A DNA stretch of 64,000 bases from Pseudalgibacter alginicilyticus. Its GTDB lineage: Bacteria; Bacteroidota; Bacteroidia; Flavobacteriales; Flavobacteriaceae. Position 1 is the first letter of the stretch; each line of letters begins with the position of its first letter. The notes beneath the pieces are model-generated. The model was given only the letters and a program-made list of their open reading frames with translations, was not told the DNA's origin and did no database searches. A program made the position numbers and the translations under genes. The DNA lies in the NCBI RefSeq assembly GCF_001310225.1, contig NZ_CP012898.1, forward strand, positions 930,001-994,000, read 5' to 3'. Of the stretch, positions 28,416-38,314 are shown piece by piece.

Positions 28416-28570
28416 AAACCAAAACAATTCAACTTTCTAAAAATCAACACATAAACACCCAAAACCTTTATAAAACGAGGCTGTTCATTACTTTGTTAAA
28501 AACATTTATGGCTATACCTATATAAAATTGATTGATAGCCTTAAATTTATTGAAATAGAAACTTACAAAT

Positions 28571-29965
28571 GTGCCTATGGAGTTTAGTCATGATGACAAT
28601 TATAGTTTACCGCTATCAAAATTTGAATCCATGCTGAAGACGAACAATATTTTGTTCTTTGATTCAGAAGAATTTGAAAACATCATCCACCACTATCTCA
28701 ACCATGGCAAAATGTCATTAGCAAAAAAAGCTATTAAATTAGGCTTAGAACAACACCCTACTTCCATCAACTTAAAACTTTTCAATGTAGAAATTTATGT
28801 GTTTGAAAACAAACTTATTCAAGCAGATGCATTACTCAATGAATTATATCTCATTGATCCGAATAATGAAGAGATTTTTATACAAAAAGCCAATATTTTA
28901 TCGAAAAAAGACGAGCACGAATTAGCCATTAATGTTTTAAAACAAGCCTTAACGCTTACTGATGATGTTGTGGATCTTTACTCATTAATAGGTATGGAGC
29001 ATTTGTTCTTGGATCAATATGAAGAAGCAAAGTTATTTTTCATAAAATGCTTGGAAGAAGACCAACAAGACTACTCTGCCCTTTACAACATCATGTACTG
29101 TTTTGATTTTTTAGAGCAAACAGATGAAGCTATCAAATATTTAAACACCTTTTTAGATACCAATCCTTATTCTGAAGTCGCTTGGCACCAATTAGGAACT
29201 CAATATTATAACAAAAAAAATTATAAAAAAGCATTGTCTGCTTTCGATTTTGCTATTATTTCGGACGATAGTTTTGTTGGAGCGTATCTCGAAAAAGGAA
29301 AAGTGCTTGAAAAATTAAAACGTTTTGAGGCTGCAATTGAAAGCTACACCTTTACTCTAAAATTAGACGATCCCACTTCTTTTGCTTTATTGCGTATAGG
29401 ATACTGTTATGAAAAATTAAAAAAAGACGACTTAGCAGTTCAATACTATTATAAAACAGTTCATGAAGACCCTTTATTAGATAAAGGATGGGTAGCAATA
29501 ACTAAATTTTACAACAAAAAGAAAAACTTCCAAAAAGCACTATACTATATCAATAAAGCTATTAATATTGATTCTGAAAACATATCTTATTGGAAACTAT
29601 ATGCTCAAATAAATATGAGACTGAGCCTTTTTGAAGAAGCAGAACACGGGCTAAAAAAAGCTTTAGAATTAGGTAATTATGAACTAAATACTTGGCTAAC
29701 TCGGGGTGATTTATTAATCAAATTAGGAGAATCACAAACGGCCATATACAACTTTGAACAAGCAGCAGAATTTTATCCAGAAAATGCTGAAATTGAATAT
29801 CGTTTAGCTGGCCTATATTTCTCGTTAAATGAAATTGATAAAGGTACTTTTCATCTAAAAAATGGTCTTAGTTCTAATGAAGATTACACCTTTATAATTG
29901 ATGAACTTTTTCCTGAAGTTACTAACAAAATTCAAGTAAAAAACTTACTTAAAACAAAACTATAG
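28571..29965 (+). CDS. TPR-repeat protein
   Basis: 464 residues from GTG 28571, or 462 from ATG 28577; the ATG is equally good. No signal peptide. From about residue 60 to the end it is built of tetratricopeptide repeats (LYSLIGMEHLFLDQYEEAKLF, AWHQLGTQYYNKKNYKKALSA, ALLRIGYCYEKLKKDDLAVQY, TWLTRGDLLIKLGESQTAIYN). A cytoplasmic scaffold is likely; partners are unknown. The 155 bases before it hold nothing I can name. Confidence 0.88.
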   Translation: MPMEFSHDDNYSLPLSKFESMLKTNNILFFDSEEFENIIHHYLNHGKMSLAKKAIKLGLEQHPTSINLKLFNVEIYVFENKLIQADALLNELYLIDPNNEEIFIQKANILSKKDEHELAINVLKQALTLTDDVVDLYSLIGMEHLFLDQYEEAKLFFIKCLEEDQQDYSALYNIMYCFDFLEQTDEAIKYLNTFLDTNPYSEVAWHQLGTQYYNKKNYKKALSAFDFAIISDDSFVGAYLEKGKVLEKLKRFEAAIESYTFTLKLDDPTSFALLRIGYCYEKLKKDDLAVQYYYKTVHEDPLLDKGWVAITKFYNKKKNFQKALYYINKAINIDSENISYWKLYAQINMRLSLFEEAEHGLKKALELGNYELNTWLTRGDLLIKLGESQTAIYNFEQAAEFYPENAEIEYRLAGLYFSLNEIDKGTFHLKNGLSSNEDYTFIIDELFPEVTNKIQVKNLLKTKL

Positions 29966-30011
29966 TAAACGGTCTATTAAAATTGTATATTTTTGAAGCA
30001 ATCACAAAAAA

Positions 30012-30938
30012 ATGCAGATGAAAAGACGATTTATAGACTACGTAGTTATTAGCTTAAAAGGAGTTGCCATGGGTGCGGCTGATGCTGTACCTGGAGTTTC
30101 TGGTGGAACCATTGCTTTTATTTCTGGAATATACGAAGAGCTTATTACTACAATTAGTAATGTGAACGTTGGCCTTTTCAAAACACTTTTCAAAGAAGGT
30201 GTTCCTGCTTTTTGGAAACAACTAAATGGCAGTTTTATTCTATCTCTCTTATTAGGCATCATTGTTAGTTTTATTTCTTTTATGCGAATCGCTAAGTATT
30301 TGTTAGAAAACGAACCAATTTTAATTTGGTCCTTCTTTTTTGGACTTATTATTGCAAGTATTTATTTTGTTGGAAAGCAAATTACTAAATGGCGTACATC
30401 AACCATCATAGCTACAATCGTAGGAGCTGTGGTAGCATTTTACATTTCATCTCTATCTGCATTAGGAGCCAACGATAGTACAACTTATTTGTTTTTTGCA
30501 GGAGCCATAGCTATTTGTGCTATGATTTTACCTGGAATTTCTGGTTCATTTATTCTCATCATTTTAGGAGCATACAAAACACTGAGTGATGCTCTTCACG
30601 ATTTTGATATAAATAAAATAACCGTATTTGCTTCTGGTGCCTTAGTTGGCCTTTTGAGTTTTAGTCACTTATTAAAATGGTTGTTTAAAAATTATCATAA
30701 TATCACATTAGCCCTGCTCACAGGTTTTATTTTTGGCTCATTGAATAAAGTTTGGCCTTGGAAAGAAACCTTAACATGGCATATAGATTCCAAAGGACTA
30801 CAAACACCTTTAATTGAAAAAAGTGTGTCTCCGTTTTCTTTTAATGGAGACAATCAATTCTTTTTGGCTTTACTATTAATGATTATTGGCTTTTTAACTA
30901 TTTTTATACTTGAGAAATTAGGATCTAAAAAAGATTAA
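30012..30938 (+). CDS. DUF368 membrane protein, first copy (PopT-like)
   Basis: 308 residues, about eight to nine membrane helices in two inverted halves. Half-repeat motifs: GAADAVPGVSGGTIAFISG and MILPGISGSFILIILGAYK. The DUF368 family (PopT) is known to recycle undecaprenyl phosphate across the membrane in other bacteria. The stop codon TAA shares its last A with the ATG of the second DUF368 gene, indicating coupled translation. Confidence 0.93.
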   Translation: MQMKRRFIDYVVISLKGVAMGAADAVPGVSGGTIAFISGIYEELITTISNVNVGLFKTLFKEGVPAFWKQLNGSFILSLLLGIIVSFISFMRIAKYLLENEPILIWSFFFGLIIASIYFVGKQITKWRTSTIIATIVGAVVAFYISSLSALGANDSTTYLFFAGAIAICAMILPGISGSFILIILGAYKTLSDALHDFDINKITVFASGALVGLLSFSHLLKWLFKNYHNITLALLTGFIFGSLNKVWPWKETLTWHIDSKGLQTPLIEKSVSPFSFNGDNQFFLALLLMIIGFLTIFILEKLGSKKD

Positions 30939-31957
30939 TGCAAAGTACAAGAACACTAACCGATAAAATTTTTCTTATCCTAAAAGGATTAGGAATGGGG
31001 GCTGCCAATAAAGTACCTGGTGTTTCTGGTGGTGTAGTTGCATTTGTAGCTGGTTTTTATGAAGAATTTATTTATTCGCTACGCAAAGTAAACGGCAAAG
31101 CTTTCAAATTATTCTTTAACGGACGCTTTAAAAGTTTTTATAATTATATCAATGGTCGGTTTTTAAGCCTTTTATTTTTCGGAATGATAGTTAGTTATTT
31201 CAGTGTTTCAAAAATTTTAGATTATTTAATAAAACATTATGAACTCTATGTATGGAGTGTTTTTTTCGGTATGATAATTGGCTCTATCTATTACATTAAT
31301 AAAAATTTTAAAGACTGGAATTACCAAACTTACCTATCGCTAATCATTGGAATTGTTTTAGGTGTAAGCATTAGTTTTTTAAATCCAGCTAAAGAAAACG
31401 ACAATCTTTGGTTTGTATTTTTTTGTGGAATCATTAGTGTTTCAGGAATGACCCTACCAGGCTTTTCAGGTTCGTTTATTTTAATCCTTTTAGGTAATTA
31501 TGTATTACTTTTAGTTGATTCTGTTAATGCACTTTCTGCTACTGTTTATGAACTTATTGGGGGTGATTTTAGTTTTATCAATAATTCTGAACGCTTAAGA
31601 ATGCTAAAAGTTCTTATTGTATTCACTTTAGGTTCTGTAACAGGGTTAGTTACGTTTTCACATTTGTTAAGTTATATTTTAAAACATTATAAAAGCATCA
31701 CGCTATCTGCTATCATTGGCTTTATTGTTGGCTCATTAGGTGTGGTTTGGCCATGGAAGAAAACAGTTTATAAAATAACCAGTGATGGTAATTATTTATT
31801 AGATTCTTCTGGAGAAAAAATTATTAAAAATTACGCCCGCTACATACCCGATTTAAATACCAACACCTACATAGCTATTGGATTTATAATATTAGGAATT
31901 GTGATTGTTTTGGCACTTGAAATTTATGGACAAAAAACGAGAAAAACGCATGTTTAA
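30938..31957 (+). CDS. DUF368 membrane protein, second copy (PopT-like)
   Basis: 339 residues, clearly related to the preceding gene: GAANKVPGVSGGVVAFVAG and MTLPGFSGSFILILLGNYV. It differs by insertions in the loops (residues about 195-215 and 285-305). It overlaps the preceding gene by one base and the following aroE by eight. The pair may work as a heterodimer or on different lipid carriers; neither is shown by the sequence. Confidence 0.93.
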   Translation: MQSTRTLTDKIFLILKGLGMGAANKVPGVSGGVVAFVAGFYEEFIYSLRKVNGKAFKLFFNGRFKSFYNYINGRFLSLLFFGMIVSYFSVSKILDYLIKHYELYVWSVFFGMIIGSIYYINKNFKDWNYQTYLSLIIGIVLGVSISFLNPAKENDNLWFVFFCGIISVSGMTLPGFSGSFILILLGNYVLLLVDSVNALSATVYELIGGDFSFINNSERLRMLKVLIVFTLGSVTGLVTFSHLLSYILKHYKSITLSAIIGFIVGSLGVVWPWKKTVYKITSDGNYLLDSSGEKIIKNYARYIPDLNTNTYIAIGFIILGIVIVLALEIYGQKTRKTHV

Positions 31958-32690
31958 ATTAGGCCTATTAGGAAAAAACATATCCTATTCATTTTCTAGA
32001 TCTTATTTTAAAAAAAAATTTGAAAATGAAAATATTACAGATATTACTTATGAAAATTTTGATATTCAAAACATCTTATCATTTCCTTCTATCATAAAAA
32101 ATACTAAAGGACTGAAAGGTATGAACGTTACTATACCTTACAAAGAAGAAGTAATGCCATACTTAGATAAAATCAACAAAAAAGCGAAAGCTATAGGTGC
32201 CGTTAATACTATAAAAATCACAAAAAAAGGCAAACTTATTGGCTACAATACTGATTGCTATGGCTTTAAAAAAACACTCAAACCATTTTTAAAACCTGAA
32301 CACAAAAAGGCTTTAATTTTAGGAACTGGAGGTGCTAGTAAAGCCATTGCATATACCCTAAAAGAGCTGAAAATTGAATACCGCTATGTGTCTAGAAATT
32401 CTGTAAAAGGTCTAAATTTCACTTACAATATGCTTACAGAAGAAATGATAAATGATTACCAAATTATTATTAACTGTACACCTTTAGGCACATTTCCTGA
32501 TATTGATGTTTGCCCAGACATTCCATATAAAGGCATTTCAGAAAACCATGTGCTTTTTGATTTAATTTATAACCCGGAGGAAACTAAATTTTTAAAATTA
32601 GGAAAACAACAAAAAGCAACTACCATTAATGGATTAAAAATGTTAGAATTTCAAGCTGAAAAATCTTGGTCTATTTGGAAATTGTATTAA
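31950..32690 (+). CDS. aroE: Shikimate dehydrogenase
   Basis: 246 residues from the ATG at 31950 (MFKLGLLGKNISYSFS); a longer reading to 31905 would lie inside the DUF368 gene. Substrate-binding blocks SYSFSRSYF and GMNVTIPYKEEV (catalytic Lys), YNTDCYGF, and the NADP-binding LGTGGASKAIAYTL. It reduces 3-dehydroshikimate in aromatic amino acid synthesis; the next enzyme, AroK, is at 48665-49186. Confidence 0.96.
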   Translation: MFKLGLLGKNISYSFSRSYFKKKFENENITDITYENFDIQNILSFPSIIKNTKGLKGMNVTIPYKEEVMPYLDKINKKAKAIGAVNTIKITKKGKLIGYNTDCYGFKKTLKPFLKPEHKKALILGTGGASKAIAYTLKELKIEYRYVSRNSVKGLNFTYNMLTEEMINDYQIIINCTPLGTFPDIDVCPDIPYKGISENHVLFDLIYNPEETKFLKLGKQQKATTINGLKMLEFQAEKSWSIWKLY

Positions 32691-32725
32691 TATCAATTTC
32701 ATACGTATAATTCATCCTCACTTTT

Positions 32726-32756
32726 TTGTAATTACTTTAGTAGTTAGTATCTTTAA
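32726..32756 (+). promoter_or_regulatory. Probable promoter of the DUF349 gene
   Basis: TTG at 32726-32728 and TATCTTTA at 32749-32756 with a 20-base spacer fit the Bacteroidota consensus except for A instead of G at the last position. The gene starts 38 bases later. Confidence 0.4.
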
Positions 32757-32794
32757 AGACTAAAGAATTTTAATGAACCTAAACATTTTTAAAA

Positions 32795-34789
32795 ATGTCT
32801 GAGCTAGATAACCTGCCTAAAGCAGATGGAAAAGAAGAAATTAAGAAGCACATCGAGAATAGCGAAGTGACTCCAAAAGAGCCTGTACATACAGAAACAG
32901 AAAACTCAAAGGTTTCTGATGAAGTAGAAACATCTAAAAAAAAGACTCCTACTCAAGAAGAAAAAGTAGGGACTTCAAAAGCGGACGATACAAACGATGA
33001 CGTATTGAATGAAATTGATGATTCTAATGCAGAAGATGCTGAAGATGAAGGCAATAAAGACCGTCATAAAATTGAAGAAAAAGAATACGATAAAATGTCG
33101 TTAGAGGCCCTTGCTATCGAATTGGAAAAACTCATAAAAAACGAAAAAATACAAGCTATTAAAAAGCATGTAGATAATATAAACAATGAGTTTAAAACAA
33201 AATTCAATGCTTTAGTAGAAGAGAAAAAGGAAGACTTTTTAAATGATGGAGGTAATGAAATTGACTTTTATTACTCTAGTCCTGTTCAAAAAAGGTATAA
33301 AACAGCCTACAAAGAATACAGAAACAAAATACATGAACATTATAAAAGCTTAGAAAATAATCTTAAACAAAATTTAGCCGATAAATTAGAAATTATTGAA
33401 GAATTAAAGGGCTTAATTAATGTAGAAGAAAATATTAATACTACTTATAAACATTTCAAAGAATTACAAGAACGTTGGAGAAACACTGGGCCAATTCCTA
33501 GAGACAAATACAACAATGCTTGGAATAGCTACCATCACCATGTAGAAATGTTTTATGATTTTCTTCATCTAAATAGAGATTTACGCGATTTAGACTTTAA
33601 GCATAATTTAGAAAAAAAGTTGTTAATTATAGAGCGTGCCGAAGAATTAGCACAAGATGATAACGTTATGCGTTCTTTCAGAGAATTGCAGGAACTCCAT
33701 AAAATGTGGAAAGAAGAATTGGGACCTGTTGGCAAAGAGCATCGTGAAGAAATATGGGAACGCTTTAAAAAAGCAACTAAAATAATCAATGATAAACGCC
33801 AAGTATACTATCAACATATTGATAAAATCCATGAGCAAAACTTAGAACACAAACTTGAAATTATTGCTAACATTGAAGCTATTAACAATGAAAAAATAGC
33901 TTCTCATGGTATATGGCAGAAAAAAATAAAAGAAATTGAAGCTCTTAGAGAAGCATTTTTCAATGCTGGTAAAGTTCCCATTAAGGTTAATGAAGAAACT
34001 TGGTCTAAATTTAAAGCTGCGGTTAGAATATTTAATAAAAATAAAAATGCATTTTATAAAAATTTAAAAAAAGAACAATACACCAATCTTCAAAAAAAAT
34101 TAGATCTTATTAAAATTGCCGAAGACAATAAGGATAATGAAGATAAAGAAACCACTACGCCTTTAATGAAAAAAATCCAAAATGATTGGAAAAAAATAGG
34201 CCATGTACCGCGTAAGGACAGTGATAAAATATGGAAACAATTTAAAGCTGCTTGTAATCATTATTTTGATAACCTGCACGCCGCTAAAAATGCTGCTAAT
34301 AAAGTAAACCTGGATGCTTTTAATAAGAAATATGAACTTTTAGACTCCTTAAAAACTTTAAAAATTACTGGAGATAAAGAAAAAGATTTAGCAACTATTA
34401 CAGATTTAATTTCTCAATGGAACAGCATTGGAAGAGTTCCTAATGACAAACGTTATATAGAAGGTAAATTCAATAAAATGTTAGATGAACTTTTATCTAG
34501 TTCTAAGATTAATAAAAATGACATTGAACTTATTAAATTTGAAAGTAAATTAGAAGATCTAAATAGCGAAGACAATCAACGTAACTTAGATAATGAACGT
34601 AGTTTTATCCGTAAAAAAATAGATGAGGTTAAAGGGCAAATCAATCAATTAGAAAATAATTTGCAATTTTTCACAAATGTTAAAGATGACAATCCGCTTG
34701 TAAAAGAAGTCCATAACAATATAAAAGAACACAAAAACACTTTAAAACTCTGGAAAACTAAACTTAGTAAAATTAAGGAGCTTTATTAA
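32795..34789 (+). CDS. DUF349 repeat protein
   Basis: 664 residues, cytoplasmic, very rich in K, E and N. After an acidic, probably disordered N-terminus (residues 1-100) come about five helical DUF349 repeats with recurring W residues and patterns such as FKELQERWRNTGPIPRDKYN, LQELHKMWKEELGPVGKEHR and KIQNDWKKIGHVPRKDSD. A coiled-coil C-terminus follows. The family is general in Bacteroidota; no function is established that I know. Confidence 0.9.
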   Translation: MSELDNLPKADGKEEIKKHIENSEVTPKEPVHTETENSKVSDEVETSKKKTPTQEEKVGTSKADDTNDDVLNEIDDSNAEDAEDEGNKDRHKIEEKEYDKMSLEALAIELEKLIKNEKIQAIKKHVDNINNEFKTKFNALVEEKKEDFLNDGGNEIDFYYSSPVQKRYKTAYKEYRNKIHEHYKSLENNLKQNLADKLEIIEELKGLINVEENINTTYKHFKELQERWRNTGPIPRDKYNNAWNSYHHHVEMFYDFLHLNRDLRDLDFKHNLEKKLLIIERAEELAQDDNVMRSFRELQELHKMWKEELGPVGKEHREEIWERFKKATKIINDKRQVYYQHIDKIHEQNLEHKLEIIANIEAINNEKIASHGIWQKKIKEIEALREAFFNAGKVPIKVNEETWSKFKAAVRIFNKNKNAFYKNLKKEQYTNLQKKLDLIKIAEDNKDNEDKETTTPLMKKIQNDWKKIGHVPRKDSDKIWKQFKAACNHYFDNLHAAKNAANKVNLDAFNKKYELLDSLKTLKITGDKEKDLATITDLISQWNSIGRVPNDKRYIEGKFNKMLDELLSSSKINKNDIELIKFESKLEDLNSEDNQRNLDNERSFIRKKIDEVKGQINQLENNLQFFTNVKDDNPLVKEVHNNIKEHKNTLKLWKTKLSKIKELY

Positions 34790-34953
34790 TATTTACAAAT
34801 ATGTAGCTAATTGGAAAGTAGTATTCTAAATACAATAAAACATCTTTAGAATTATATTCTTCTAATTTTAAAGATATGGATTCTTATTTTGTTATGAATG
34901 ATTTTGTTTATCACTTTTCCAACAGCCGTCTTTTTTACTAATTTTTTTTCAAC

Positions 34954-35760
34954 ATGCAGTATAAATTAATTTGTAGCGATATAGATGGAACCCTTTTAAA
35001 TAAGGACCGTGAATTATCGCAAGTCACCATAGCAGAAATTCAACGCATATCCCCTATTCCGTTTATACTAATTTCTTCAAGAATGCCAAGCGCCATGCGA
35101 CATTTGCAAGTTGAAATTGGAAATTTAAACACACCACTAATTGCATATAACGGCGGCTATATAGTAAATAATGATACGGTATTAGAATCAACTTTTATAA
35201 GTAACAAAATTCTGGAAACCATAATTTTAAAATGTAAAAACACCAGTATACACTTAAGTTTATACCATGCAGATGAATGGTACGTACCAGCATTGGATTA
35301 TTGGGCAAAAAGAGAATACAACAACACCAAAGTAATGCCTGTTGTAAAATCCAATAATGCGGTTTTAAAAACATGGATTAAAGAAAAAAAAGGCGCTCAT
35401 AAAATTATGTGTATGGGTGATGAAAAAGAAATAGACACTTTGTACAAAAATTTAGAAATGGAATGCCGTGATGATATTATGCTTTATCGCTCTAAATCTA
35501 CTTATATTGAAATATCACAAAAATCAATATCAAAAAAAACGGCCATTGAATCTTTAATAAAAAATTGTTATTCTGAAATTTCTATGGAAAATATTATTGC
35601 TTTTGGCGATAATTATAATGATGTAGAAATGCTAAAATCTGTAGGTATGGGAGTAGCTGTTGCAAATGCAAATGATGCCGTTATGAAAATTGCCAATAAG
35701 ATTACCGACACGAATAAAAATGATGGTGTTGCAAAAGCTATAAAAGATTTAATAAAATAA
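34954..35760 (+). CDS. Cof-type HAD-IIB phosphatase, first copy
   Basis: 268 residues. HAD motif I ICSDIDGTLLNKD, motif II LISSRMP, motif III around SKKTAIESLI and motif IV IAFGDNYNDVEML. Type IIB cap in between. Predicted hydrolase of sugar phosphates or of cofactor intermediates. Convergent with mazG, one base apart. Confidence 0.9.
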   Translation: MQYKLICSDIDGTLLNKDRELSQVTIAEIQRISPIPFILISSRMPSAMRHLQVEIGNLNTPLIAYNGGYIVNNDTVLESTFISNKILETIILKCKNTSIHLSLYHADEWYVPALDYWAKREYNNTKVMPVVKSNNAVLKTWIKEKKGAHKIMCMGDEKEIDTLYKNLEMECRDDIMLYRSKSTYIEISQKSISKKTAIESLIKNCYSEISMENIIAFGDNYNDVEMLKSVGMGVAVANANDAVMKIANKITDTNKNDGVAKAIKDLIK

Positions 35761-35761
35761 G

Positions 35762-36535
35762 TTAAAGTTTTTTTGCTTCTTCCCAAAATACATCCATTTC
35801 GGCCAGAGTCATTTCTTTTAAAGGCTTATTGATTGATCTTGCTTTTTCTTCAAGGTATTGAAACCGTTTCGAGAATTTTTTATTAGTACGCTCCAAAGCA
35901 TTTTCAGGATTAATGTTTAAAAAACGCGCATAGTTGACCATTGAAAAAATAACATCACCAAATTCACTTTCCATAGCATCTTTATTTCCTGATTCTACTT
36001 CTGCTTTAAACTCATTTAACTCCTCCTCTACTTTTTCCCAAACTTGATTTGGGGCTTCCCAATCAAAACCTACACCTGCTACTTTTTCTTGAATTCTGTT
36101 AGCTTTAACCAGAGCAGGTAAACTGTTAGGCACCCCTTCTAATACACTTTTTTTACCTTCTTTAAGCTTCAAATTTTCCCAATTTCTCTTAACATCATCT
36201 TCATTTTTAACTTTTACATCTCCATAAATATGAGGATGCCTATTAATCAATTTTTCACAAATACTATTACATACATCCGCTATATCAAAATCATTTGTTT
36301 CGCTTCCTATTTTTGAGTAAAAAACAATATGCAATAACACATCGCCTAATTCTTTTTTTACTTCTTCTAAATCGTTATCCAAAATAGCATCACCCAATTC
36401 ATATGTTTCTTCAATAGTTAAATGTCTTAAAGTTTCCATGGTTTGCTTTTTATCCCACGGACATTGCGCACGCAATTCATCCATAATAGTTAATAATCGG
36501 TCAAACGCTTTTAATTGCTGATCTCTGGAATTCAT
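35762..36535 (-). CDS. mazG: Nucleoside triphosphate pyrophosphohydrolase
   Basis: 257 residues with two MazG-type all-helical domains. First: LRAQCPWDKKQTMETLRHL, EETYELGDAI and ELGDVLLHIVFYSKI, which carry the metal-binding E/D residues. Second: VEEELNEFKAEVESG and EFGDVIFSMVNYARF. It removes aberrant NTPs, a role that complements RdgB (11441-12013). Flanked on both sides by HAD phosphatase genes. Confidence 0.96.
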   Translation of the reverse strand: MNSRDQQLKAFDRLLTIMDELRAQCPWDKKQTMETLRHLTIEETYELGDAILDNDLEEVKKELGDVLLHIVFYSKIGSETNDFDIADVCNSICEKLINRHPHIYGDVKVKNEDDVKRNWENLKLKEGKKSVLEGVPNSLPALVKANRIQEKVAGVGFDWEAPNQVWEKVEEELNEFKAEVESGNKDAMESEFGDVIFSMVNYARFLNINPENALERTNKKFSKRFQYLEEKARSINKPLKEMTLAEMDVFWEEAKKL

Positions 36536-36706
36536 AAAAATATTTAAATCATAATTTAATATGAGTAAAAATACAATTATAAATGTTTTTACACCTGGCT
36601 ATAAATAAAAAACAAGCAATAAATATGGTGTCTTAATTATAAATTAACGAAGTAAATCCTTCCATTTAAATTTAGTGAATTACATTTGTACAATAATTGC
36701 CCAATT

Positions 36707-37516
36707 ATGAATTTATCTAAAGTAAAGTTAGTGGTAACAGACATGGATGGTACGTTACTTAATTCAAAACATGAAGTAAGTTCGCATTTTTTTAAACTAT
36801 TTGAAGAAATGACAACTCATGATATTTTATTTGTAGCAGCAAGTGGCAGACCACATTATAGTATCACAGAAAAATTAAATACTATAAAAAATGATATTAT
36901 CATTGTTTCAGAAAATGGTGGACTTATTTCTAAAAATAAAGAAACACTTTTATCTACTCCTTTAGAAGCAGATAGCCTATTGGAAATTATTAACTTAATA
37001 CAACCTTTAGAAAATACGCATCCTGTTTTTTGTGGAAAAACCAAAGCTTTTGTTAAAAGCGGTTCTAAAAAATTATTGAATATTTTAACCGAATACTATC
37101 CTTACTATACCATTATTGAAAATACTTCTGAAATTTATGAGGATATTTATAAGGTAGCCTTATTCCATGAAGAAAACTCTGAAAAATACATCTACCCTCA
37201 TGTAAAACACTTAGAAGCAAATTTTAAAGTAAAAACATCTGCTCACCATTGGGTAGATATTTCTGAAAACTTAGCAAATAAAGGTCATGCCATTAAACTA
37301 TTACAAGATTCTTATAATATTTCTTCAGATGAAACCATGGTTTTTGGTGACTATAATAATGACTTAGAAATGCTAAAACTTGCCTATTTCAGCTATGCCA
37401 TGAAAAATGCGCATCCTAATGTCAAAAAAGTTGCTCGTTTTGAAACAAAAACCAATGATGAATTTGGTGTTGAACATATTTTAGAAAAACTGGTAAAAGA
37501 AAAAAGTAAAAATTAA
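36707..37516 (+). CDS. Cof-type HAD-IIB phosphatase, second copy
   Basis: 269 residues from the ATG at 36707; an in-frame TTG at 36686 adds seven residues without support. Motif I VVTDMDGTLLNSKHE, motif II VAASGRPHYS, motif IV MVFGDYNNDLEML. Related to but clearly distinct from the first copy. A TACATTTG box lies at 36681-36688, about 20 bases before the start. Confidence 0.9.
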   Translation: MNLSKVKLVVTDMDGTLLNSKHEVSSHFFKLFEEMTTHDILFVAASGRPHYSITEKLNTIKNDIIIVSENGGLISKNKETLLSTPLEADSLLEIINLIQPLENTHPVFCGKTKAFVKSGSKKLLNILTEYYPYYTIIENTSEIYEDIYKVALFHEENSEKYIYPHVKHLEANFKVKTSAHHWVDISENLANKGHAIKLLQDSYNISSDETMVFGDYNNDLEMLKLAYFSYAMKNAHPNVKKVARFETKTNDEFGVEHILEKLVKEKSKN

Positions 37517-37521
37517 TAAAT

Positions 37522-37944
37522 CTATATACCGTATGCTGTAATAACCATATTACGCGATCCTGCATAATTTCTATGTTCACACAAATAAATACCTTGCCAA
37601 ACTCCTAAATTTAATTGTCCGTTTGTTATTGGTATTTGAACCGAAGCTCCTAATACCGATGCTTTTATATGTGCAGGCATATCATCAGATCCTTCGTAAG
37701 TGTGTTGATAATAAGGAGCATTTTCAGGCACCATTTTATTAAAATGACTTTCAAAATCGGCTCTTACTGTATCATCAGCATTTTCATTAATAGTTAAACT
37801 TGCAGAAGTATGCTTAATAAAAACTTGCATCTGACCCATTTTTATGTCTTCAATTTCAGGAATTACATCAAGAATAGCATTTGTTATTAAATGAAACCCT
37901 CTAGGGTAAGCTTTTAATTTTATTTGCTTTTGAAAAAATATCAT
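37522..37944 (-). CDS. yjbQ: YjbQ family protein (secondary thiamine-phosphate synthase-like)
   Basis: 140 residues from the ATG at 37944; the reading frame stays open to 38022 but the extra residues do not match the family. Hallmarks: FIKHTSASLTINENADDTV, YQHTYEGSDDMPAHIKAS and LGVWQGIYLCEHRNYAGSR, with the conserved histidines of the YjbQ/UPF0047 metal site. Thiamine-phosphate synthase activity is reported for the family but probably is not its main role. Confidence 0.9.
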   Translation of the reverse strand: MIFFQKQIKLKAYPRGFHLITNAILDVIPEIEDIKMGQMQVFIKHTSASLTINENADDTVRADFESHFNKMVPENAPYYQHTYEGSDDMPAHIKASVLGASVQIPITNGQLNLGVWQGIYLCEHRNYAGSRNMVITAYGI

Positions 37945-38314
37945 ATCACTTTCTACTTTAATAACACGTTTAAAACTAATCTTAAAAACAATTAAGACTG
38001 CCTTATTTCCTACATTAAACACAGCCTTTTAGTAAGATTATCAACTCTTTAATAATAACCTAATTAATTCACTGTGAAATATATTATTGTAACAATTCTT
38101 CTAAATTATATCACATTAACTTACTATTCAACAGAAAACAGCTCCTATAGCGAAGCACAAATATATGTAACATTGGCATTTAATAAACGTTTGTGGGGGT
38201 ATTTCTAAGGAACAATTCGTCATAGACCAAAACACAACAACTAATGAAAACGGGTCAGATGGTTTTATTTATATGTTTAAGCGAATATGTTATTGAAAAT
38301 ATAGAATAAAAATA
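37945..38314. other. Intergenic stretch without a recognisable gene
   Basis: 370 bases between two minus-strand genes. The only open frame of note is GTG 38074 to TAA 38206-38208 on the plus strand (44 codons), with a second open piece to TGA near 38293 in another frame. The peptides look partly ordinary (KRLWGYF, GFIYMFKRICY) but I see no homology, ribosome binding site or family match. It may be decayed coding sequence. Confidence 0.4.
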
